Positions 30,930 through 36,367 of a stretch of DNA of 36,367 nt are shown one piece after another. Numbering within the stretch: the first letter of the stretch is position 1; every line of letters starts with the position of its first letter. The stretch is taken from positions 1-36,367 of the forward strand of contig JAHEZD010000062.1 in NCBI GenBank assembly GCA_023251255.1, given 5' to 3'. The DNA comes from Chitinophagaceae bacterium (GTDB lineage: Bacteria > Bacteroidota > Bacteroidia > Chitinophagales > Chitinophagaceae). The translations under genes were made by a program, and so were the position numbers. Under the pieces are notes generated by a model. That model was not told the origin of the DNA. It did no database searches and saw only the letters and a program-made list of their open reading frames with translations.

Positions 30930-32669
30930 ATGGCATTAAAAGACAAGCTACCTGTAAGCTATTTACTTTTCACAACGCATGGACGTATCAACCGTCTAAC
31001 TTATTGGACAGCTTCCATTTTTATCTGGACTACTTTCTACGTGCTGTTCAATTTATTGGAACTGGTATTCCCCTATTCAGTCACTTGGATAATTTATCCC
31101 TTACTGTTTTGGGCTTTACTGGCAACATCAACGAAGCGGTTGCACGATAGCAACAAAACGGGGTTCCGGCTTTGGCTGGTACTTGTTCCCGTATTGGGGC
31201 CTTTGTATTTGATATTCCTGTTAGGGTTCAAAAAAGGCAACCCCCATTCAAACCGTTTCGGACCCGTCCCCGGTTCAGCACCAGACTACTTTCAGAATCC
31301 CGAAGCAGCAAGTGTGCCTCATTTGAAGACCGATGAAAGGATAGTGAATGATATCACCCAACTCAATCCCATCCTTGTGTTAAAAGTTGAAACACCAACA
31401 ACCATAGCAGAACTTCAACAGATTATTAAAACAGCAAATAGTCCCATTAGCATTGGAGGCGGCAGGTTCAGCATGGGTGGGCAAACTGCAAGCCCCCATA
31501 GCATCCATATAGACATGAGGAAGCTAAACAAGGTGCTTGACTTCTCCGCCGGAAACAAAACCATAAAAGTTGAAGCAGGCACCCGCTGGTGCGATATCCA
31601 GCATTACATTGACCAACATGACTTAAGTGTAAAGACCATGCAGACCTATGCCAATTTTACGGTAGGTGGTGCCTTGAGCGTAAACTGCCACGGCAGGTAC
31701 ATTGGGCTTGGCCCCGTTATACTCTCCGTAAAATCCCTGGATGTTATATTGGCAAATGGTGAACTGGCCCATACTTCGCCAACTGAAAGGAACGAGTTAT
31801 TCTTTGCCTGCATAGGATGTTACAATGCTATTGCTGTGGTGGCCCATGTTGAACTGGAGCTGGAAACCAATGTAGCCGTAAAACGCAGTCATAAGAAAAT
31901 GGATAGGGGCAGCTACAAGCATTTCTTTGTTGAAAACATTCGAACAAATCAAGAAGTCATCTTTCACAATGGGGACATCTATCCTCCGCTATTCAAAAAC
32001 GTTAGGGCAGTAAGTTGGACTAGGACCAATGAAAAGCCCACTGTAAAAACAAGATTGATGCCCCTTGCAGCCGCCTATCCCATAGAGCGGTATTTCATTG
32101 GAGCGTTCAGTAAAAGCAGTTTTGGGAAATGGAGACGGGAATTCATCATTGACCCCATCATCTTTGCTTCAAAGAAAATCCATTGGCGGAATTATGAAGC
32201 TGGCTATGATGTGCTGGAACTGGAACCCCAAACAAGAAAGGAAAGCACCTATGTGCTGCAGGAATACTTTGTACCCGTAGAACAGTTTGACAGGTTTGCC
32301 TCCCTAATGGCAGAAATTTTCACCCGTTATAAAGTCAATGTAATCAATGTGTCCATCCGCCATGCAAAAGCAGATAATGGTTCCCTATTAGCGTGGGCAA
32401 AGGAAGAAGTCTTCGCTTTCGTTGTCTGGTATAAACAAGGAACCAATGAAGTGGAAAAGAACAAAGTAGCTGTCTGGACAAGGGAATTGATCAATGCCGC
32501 ATTGTCTGTTAGCGGCTCCTATTACTTGCCCTATCAAGCACATGCTACCGCAGCGCAGTTCCATGAGACCTATCCAAACGCAAAGAAACTATTTGATATA
32601 AAAAAGCAACTTGATCCCGGCTACAAGTTCAGGAATGTGATTTGGGACACTTACTATAAAAACAACTAA
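30930..32669 (+). CDS. DUF805 membrane domain fused to FAD-linked oxidase
   Basis: 579 residues. Residues 18-113 are a complete DUF805 domain: GRINRLTYWTASIFIW, three to four membrane helices, the signature KRLHDSNKTGF at 69-79 and the closing GNPHSNRFGP. From about 143 a VAO-type FAD-binding domain follows (PTTIAELQQIIKTA, SIGGGRFSMGGQTA, NFTVGGALSVNCHGRY). No His is at the usual covalent flavin position, so FAD is probably bound non-covalently. The C-terminal part resembles aldonolactone oxidases (QEYFVPVEQFDRF, final DPGYKFRN). The fusion anchors the flavoenzyme to the inner membrane. First gene of a three-gene operon; one base separates it from the next. Confidence 0.82.
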   Translation: MALKDKLPVSYLLFTTHGRINRLTYWTASIFIWTTFYVLFNLLELVFPYSVTWIIYPLLFWALLATSTKRLHDSNKTGFRLWLVLVPVLGPLYLIFLLGFKKGNPHSNRFGPVPGSAPDYFQNPEAASVPHLKTDERIVNDITQLNPILVLKVETPTTIAELQQIIKTANSPISIGGGRFSMGGQTASPHSIHIDMRKLNKVLDFSAGNKTIKVEAGTRWCDIQHYIDQHDLSVKTMQTYANFTVGGALSVNCHGRYIGLGPVILSVKSLDVILANGELAHTSPTERNELFFACIGCYNAIAVVAHVELELETNVAVKRSHKKMDRGSYKHFFVENIRTNQEVIFHNGDIYPPLFKNVRAVSWTRTNEKPTVKTRLMPLAAAYPIERYFIGAFSKSSFGKWRREFIIDPIIFASKKIHWRNYEAGYDVLELEPQTRKESTYVLQEYFVPVEQFDRFASLMAEIFTRYKVNVINVSIRHAKADNGSLLAWAKEEVFAFVVWYKQGTNEVEKNKVAVWTRELINAALSVSGSYYLPYQAHATAAQFHETYPNAKKLFDIKKQLDPGYKFRNVIWDTYYKNN

Positions 32670-32670
32670 A

Positions 32671-33519
32671 ATGGCATCAGAGTTCAAAGCAGTTTTTTCA
32701 GACACCAAATGGAGCGATGATTTCTACCGTTTCCTGCAAGTCATTTTTCATTTGTATCCAGAAGACAAATTCCATTACCTGATTGCTTCCACTGCAAAGG
32801 AGAAAGGTACAGATGAAGAAATCTACAAAACCATTCAGCAGGACCTGCCGAAAATCAAGCCCTTCCTTTCAGAACTTACATTGGCCTTACCTGCACTGAG
32901 AAAACAGAAAAAGGAAATGGCAAAACAGGTGTTGCAACTCTTGGGCAATAGGAAGCATATCAATGGTTATTTGGAAATAGGCTCAACAGGCAGGTATATC
33001 AGCGAATTGCGGAAACATATTTCCTTATCGGGAAATACTTATCTCACCAATGATATAGCTCCCAATAACTCCATCGCAGACATTTTTGAAAGGGGGCAAC
33101 TAAGCAAAATTGGGCAGTTCATCCCACTCACCTACCAGCCAATCAGCAAAGACGACATTGCAGATGAAAGCCTTGATTTGATTACCTGCCATATAGGCCT
33201 GCACCATTGCAGACCAGCGCAACTAGATGGTTATATAACATCCATTCACCGAACCTTGCGGAAGGGCGGAATGTTCATCATGCGTGATCATGATGTTCAG
33301 TCAAACGGAATGGCAACCTTCGTTTCTCTTGTCCACACTGTTTTCAACCTTGGCCTCAATGTGTCTTGGGAAACTGACAGTTCCGAATTCAAGGCATTTA
33401 AGTCAATTGATGAATGGAGCAGGATAATAACTGCCCATGGTTTTGAGGACAAGGGCCAAAGGATCTTGCAGGACAAGGACCCTTCAGCCAATACACTCAT
33501 CTGCTTTACAAAACTGTAA
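32671..33519 (+). CDS. SAM-dependent methyltransferase of the FAD-oxidase operon
   Basis: 282 residues. A helical N-terminal region of about 95 residues precedes the methyltransferase core: INGYLEIGSTGRYISEL at 98-113 (motif I, with GSTG instead of the usual GxGxG), SLDLITCHIGLHHCRPAQLD (motif IV), HRTLRKGGMFIMRDHD (post-motif). The LHHC string resembles methyltransferases that act on lipids or quinones. The acceptor is unknown. It starts one base after the oxidase stop and ends two bases before the next gene, so the three products very likely work together. Confidence 0.78.
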   Translation: MASEFKAVFSDTKWSDDFYRFLQVIFHLYPEDKFHYLIASTAKEKGTDEEIYKTIQQDLPKIKPFLSELTLALPALRKQKKEMAKQVLQLLGNRKHINGYLEIGSTGRYISELRKHISLSGNTYLTNDIAPNNSIADIFERGQLSKIGQFIPLTYQPISKDDIADESLDLITCHIGLHHCRPAQLDGYITSIHRTLRKGGMFIMRDHDVQSNGMATFVSLVHTVFNLGLNVSWETDSSEFKAFKSIDEWSRIITAHGFEDKGQRILQDKDPSANTLICFTKL

Positions 33520-33521
33520 AA

Positions 33522-34556
33522 ATGAAACGCCTCTACCTACTCACCTTTTGCTCAATGGCCTTAACCACCTGTATTTTCTTCCTCAAAGAAAGGAACCCTA
33601 CTACCATTGCAGCAGGCAAAGGACTGGTCCTTCCCAAGGAATGGTTGGTGGCGAACAACATTACCATCACACCAAAAAAAGATAGGAGGCCGGCCGACCA
33701 AACATTGCTCACTTACCCAGAATGGTTTCTAGTGTTCAGCCCACAGGAACAGGCCACCTATTATACACAGCATACCTCAACAACATTCCCTTTCAATAGC
33801 CATACGGCCCAGATATGGCAGAGCTATAAAATAGTGGATGACCAGATAAAAGGCAATTTCCCAAAAAACACAGGCTACCATTTCATGATCTGGGTAATTG
33901 GCACAAGTGCATCCGTGGAGTACTCCATTAAAGCATGGTACGAAACAATCATTGGAAGGATTACCGATACCAATACACCAGTTACAGCCGAAGACCAGTT
34001 CAATGCAAGGTTCACACAGGATTATGTTGATTTTATTAAGGATAGGCCCTGGTACGAATTTGATTTCAAAAGCAGGTTGAAAACCCTTTGGACATCCACT
34101 CCTTTTATGGGCAGTCACTTTCTCAGGAAAGTCGAACGTAGATATATCCTCACTTCCGAATTGCTGGTCAAGCATATTTACAGCAAACTGATTGGGCTTG
34201 GAACCAAACAAATCTATGAGGAAGCATTACCAACAACTGCTGTTATTCTTGACAATGATAGCTTGCATTACCTTCCCCGTTATGATAAGTTTGCTGTTGC
34301 CGCAACTGACCTTGCAAAACAGGGACATAGTTTCAAGGAAATAGCAGGGAACAATACGGCCATCCTATTGACAATCTTGGTACCTACCCGCTGCTACACC
34401 ACCTTCGAAAATGCCCAAACGGTTTTTACACAACCTATTGCAGCGGACTATACCATGAAAAGGATTGCATTAGCTGTCCCCGTTCCATCCCTGAACAAGT
34501 TGCTGTTACAATTGGACAAGGAGAAAATAACAATTGAGCACGTATTTGATTTCTGA
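33522..34556 (+). CDS. Membrane-anchored protein of unknown function
   Basis: 344 residues. One N-terminal membrane segment or uncleaved signal (LYLLTFCSMALTTCIFFL), then an extracytoplasmic or cytoplasmic domain with YPEWFLVFSPQEQATYY near residue 67, many Trp and Tyr residues, and a C-terminal half with VPTRCYTTFENAQ. I recognise no enzymatic family. It is the last gene of the operon. The conserved-looking YPEWFLVFSP string and tight linkage suggest a role with the flavoenzyme and methyltransferase. Confidence 0.65.
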   Translation: MKRLYLLTFCSMALTTCIFFLKERNPTTIAAGKGLVLPKEWLVANNITITPKKDRRPADQTLLTYPEWFLVFSPQEQATYYTQHTSTTFPFNSHTAQIWQSYKIVDDQIKGNFPKNTGYHFMIWVIGTSASVEYSIKAWYETIIGRITDTNTPVTAEDQFNARFTQDYVDFIKDRPWYEFDFKSRLKTLWTSTPFMGSHFLRKVERRYILTSELLVKHIYSKLIGLGTKQIYEEALPTTAVILDNDSLHYLPRYDKFAVAATDLAKQGHSFKEIAGNNTAILLTILVPTRCYTTFENAQTVFTQPIAADYTMKRIALAVPVPSLNKLLLQLDKEKITIEHVFDF

Positions 34557-34681
34557 TTACGAAGAAAAGGCACATCGTAAAATCTAAAGCATAAAGCAGA
34601 ACAGTAAACCCGTCTTTGTTAATAGACGTAAAATTCCTCTTAAGAACATCCACAATAGAAAAAGTCCATGTTAAAGAGAGC

Positions 34682-34722
34682 ATCTCGTAAAGTCAAAAGT
34701 AAATGTCATACAGGAGCCTGTC
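34682..34722. repeat. Dispersed repeat copy matching 15523-15566 on the other strand
   Basis: AAAGTCAAAAGTAAATGTCA followed by TACAGGAGCCTGTC differs at only a few positions from the reverse complement of the right arm of the inverted element at 15443-15568. Only one arm is present here. Confidence 0.6.
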
Positions 34723-34893
34723 TGCCTACAAAAGCAAGCTGCAACCTAACATGTTGAGCACAAACTATGTATTACCACAGCGTCCAGCAGTACTCAGCAT
34801 GAACATTTAGGTATAAAAATACTGTGTCCCGTCGGAAGACGCTGAAGAAGAAAAAGCAAGGTAATAAGATGCTTACATTAGTTAGATAAAAGA

Positions 34894-34919
34894 GCAGAGC
34901 CTCCGTTGGGAGGCCCTGC
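34894..34919 (-). terminator. Rho-independent terminator of the collagen-like gene
   Basis: GCAG-A-GCCTCC, loop GTTG, GGAGGC-C-CTGC: ten pairs with one mismatch. On the minus strand it is followed by TCTTTTATC. It lies 46 bp after the stop at 34966. Confidence 0.75.
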
Positions 34920-34965
34920 GAAAAAGGAAAATCATTCAATAACGCTAGTTACATTATAGCTGATT

Positions 34966-36367
34966 TTAGAAAAGATACCAATGGTGATTCCCATCGCTTA
35001 CTAATCGCTGAAGGAATTGACCTGACAGAGACGTTAAGCCTCCAGTGCCGGTATTTATGTCATCAACTATTGTGTCGGTGCCTGTACGGGTAATTGAAAA
35101 ACCTGAACCGGTAAAACCTGAACCGGGACTTGTATTTATAAGAATGAGTACCTGTCCAATTGTTGTAGCCGCTGGTAAAGTGAGTGCGGTACCGTCGGGA
35201 ATAAAATATGTACTGGTTGTAGCGGTGAATGTAGTGCTAATTGCTGCTGGGAAAATATTGCTTCCCGGCAATGTTATGTCGGCACTACCATTAAACGACA
35301 CTCCATTAATGGTACGTGCAGTTGCCAATATGGTTGCTTTACCCGCTGTTAAGCTTGCTGCTGTACCAGAGATGTTTGTACCCACCAATGCACTTGGTGT
35401 ACCCAAGGAAGGTGTAACCAAAGTAGGCGAGCTAGAAAAGACTACGTTACCAGTGCCCGTAATATTTGTTGCCGAAGTCAAAGCTGAAACAATATGGTTC
35501 CCCGATGTGGCATTATTGGCAATGCTCAATACCAATGAACCTGCTGATGAAGTAACGTCACCACCTGTATATGCTGGCATTGCACTACTTGGAACGGTAG
35601 TTACTGGACTAGTAGGTGCAAATGGTGTTGCCCCTGTTATATAAATCTGGTTAGCTGCAGTACCATTGGCATAACCTGCACCCGTAGCACCAGTTGCACC
35701 CGCTGCACCTGCAGCTCCCGTTGCTCCAGTTGCTCCTGTAGAACCTGTTGGACCAGTGCTTCCAGTAACACCTGTTACGCCTGTTGCACCAGCAGTTCCC
35801 GCTGAACCTGTAGCACCTGTGGCACCAGTTGAACCTGTTGGTCCAGCAGCGCCGGTTGCACCTGTAGCGCCAGTGCTACCTGTTATTCCTGTTGCGCCCG
35901 TGGCTCCAGTGGAACCGGTTGGTCCAGCGGTACCCGTTGCGCCTGTGGCCCCTGTACTTCCTGTTGGTCCGGCGGCTCCAGTTGCACCATTAGCTCCCGC
36001 AGTTCCTGTTGCTCCGTTTGCTCCAGTAGCTCCTGTTGCGCCTGTACTACCTGTTATTCCTGTTGCGCCCGTGGCTCCAGTGGAACCTGTTGGTCCAGCG
36101 GAACCCGTTGCTCCTGTGGCTCCGGTACTGCCTGTTGGTCCGGCTGCTCCTGTGGCGCCATTAGCACCCGCAGTTCCTGTTGCTCCAGCAGCGCCGGTTG
36201 CACCTGTAGCGCCAGTGCTACCTGTTATTCCTGTTGCGCCCGTTGCACCAGTGGAACCTGTTGGTCCAGCAGCGCCCGTTGCACCTGTGGCTCCGGTACT
36301 GCCTGTTGGTCCGGCTGCTCCTGTGGCGCCATTAGCACCCGCAGTTCCTGTTGCTCCAGCAGCGCCG
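34966..36367 (-). CDS. Collagen-like, tail-fibre-like protein (C-terminal part)
   Basis: The frame is open from the right edge to TAA at 34966, at least 467 residues; the N-terminus lies outside. The first 220 or so residues seen are about 75 Gly-X-Y triplets, mostly [12 protein letters not shown] and GIT, with Thr or Gly-adjacent Ala in place of proline at most positions. Then comes a non-repetitive region with strings found in phage tail fibres and adhesins ([36 protein letters not shown]), and a C-terminal beta-rich domain ending in GNHHWYLF. Such proteins form extended trimeric fibres. Phage origin is possible, but no other phage gene is nearby. Confidence 0.75.
   Translation of the reverse strand, partial: GAAGATGTAGANGATGAAGPTGSTGATGATGAAGPTGSTGATGATGITGSTGATGATGAAGATGTAGANGATGAAGPTGSTGATGATGSAGPTGSTGATGATGITGSTGATGATGANGATGTAGANGATGAAGPTGSTGATGATGTAGPTGSTGATGATGITGSTGATGATGAAGPTGSTGATGATGSAGTAGATGVTGVTGSTGPTGSTGATGATGAAGAAGATGATGAGYANGTAANQIYITGATPFAPTSPVTTVPSSAMPAYTGGDVTSSAGSLVLSIANNATSGNHIVSALTSATNITGTGNVVFSSSPTLVTPSLGTPSALVGTNISGTAASLTAGKATILATARTINGVSFNGSADITLPGSNIFPAAISTTFTATTSTYFIPDGTALTLPAATTIGQVLILINTSPGSGFTGSGFSITRTGTDTIVDDINTGTGGLTSLSGQFLQRLVSDGNHHWYLF
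35710..36367 (-). repeat. 171-bp higher-order repeat inside the collagen-like region
   Basis: The marker TGTTATTCCTGTTGCGCCCG starts at 35881, 36052 and 36223, exactly 171 bp apart each time, which is 57 codons or 19 Gly-X-Y triplets. Flanking sequence is likewise conserved between copies with scattered third-position changes. The last copy runs off the window edge. Confidence 0.85.

Larger units (their letters stand above)
34557..34965. other. 409-bp convergent spacer
   Basis: Lies between the convergent FAD-oxidase operon and the collagen-like gene. It holds a copy of the dispersed repeat at 34682-34722 and the collagen-like gene's terminator at 34894-34919. No open frame with coding character and no terminator for the plus-strand operon were seen. 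Confidence 0.55.

Noticed and set aside
35045-35644. Plus-strand frame of 199 codons
   Set aside because: It is the antisense of the collagen-like gene; the minus frame has Gly-X-Y repeats and a terminator.

Overview
The window reads as chromosome of a Bacteroidota bacterium, most likely family Chitinophagaceae. Reasons: promoters of the TAnnTTTG (-7) type in front of many genes, almost no Shine-Dalgarno sequences, a 1428-residue RpoC of Bacteroidota type, a DUF2264 protein, and dispersed intergenic repeats of the TTCGACAAGCTCAGGCTG / TTCGACAGGCTCCTGTGTG kind that are common in this phylum. No rRNA, tRNA, CRISPR array, IS transposase or integrase was recognised. The species cannot be named from the sequence alone.

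Layout. (1) 1-260, minus strand: the first 12 codons of an aspartokinase (probably thrA), preceded by a 29-residue leader peptide packed with Thr and Ile codons, i.e. a thr-type attenuator. (2) 270-4760, plus strand: an accessory strip of short, single-gene units: a toxin-antitoxin pair with a shortened toxin, a lipocalin-like secreted protein, an orphan HigA with ten codons of HigB left in front of it, a YCII protein, an EEP nuclease and two unknowns, closed by a cluster of hairpin repeats. (3) 4780-11430: metabolic and stand-alone enzymes (isochorismatase-like hydrolase, DUF2264 protein, macro domain, APH-type kinase, methyltransferase, GNAT), interrupted at 9232-9913 by an 11-unit array of 64-bp units made of 13-bp palindromes. 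(4) 11498-16690: a sulfur-handling cluster: Crp/Fnr regulator, TauE exporter, CstB-like persulfide dioxygenase-rhodanese, single rhodanese, thioredoxin and two YeeE/YedE half-transporters. (5) 16828-26407: mostly minus strand housekeeping genes: isoaspartyl peptidase, a plus-strand membrane protein, heptose-7-phosphate kinase, APC permease, OmpH/Skp and rpoC. rpoB is not next to rpoC. (6) 27086-30860: an antitoxin with a frameshifted PIN toxin, a DUF1905/YdeI protein, a second Crp/Fnr regulator followed by an oxidoreductase, and a DUF922 protein. (7) 30930-34556: a tight three-gene operon (DUF805-FAD oxidase fusion, methyltransferase, unknown membrane-anchored protein). (8) 34966-end, minus strand: the C-terminal part of a collagen-like/tail-fibre-like protein with a 171-bp higher-order repeat.

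How it works together. The best regulatory signal is in the two Crp/Fnr neighbourhoods. TauE, CstB and the oxidoreductase each have a dyad operator whose centre lies exactly 33 bp upstream of the centre of a -7 box. This predicts class II-type activation, with TGTGA-N6-TCACA sites for the sulfur cluster and a different site, GATAAC-N4-GTTATC, for the second regulator. The cluster fits import or handling of reduced sulfur (YeeE/YedE), persulfide oxidation and sulfur transfer (CstB, rhodanese, thioredoxin) and export of sulfite or related anions (TauE). The least understood candidate system is the DUF805-FAD oxidase / methyltransferase / unknown-protein operon.

Stretches over 300 bp without a normal gene are 210-487 (purine-rich low-complexity DNA and a promoter), 4436-4779 (terminator and hairpin repeats), 9241-10018 (the palindrome array plus about 100 bp of plain spacer), 26408-27085 (rpoC promoter region and a possible gene remnant) and 34557-34965 (a dispersed repeat and a terminator).
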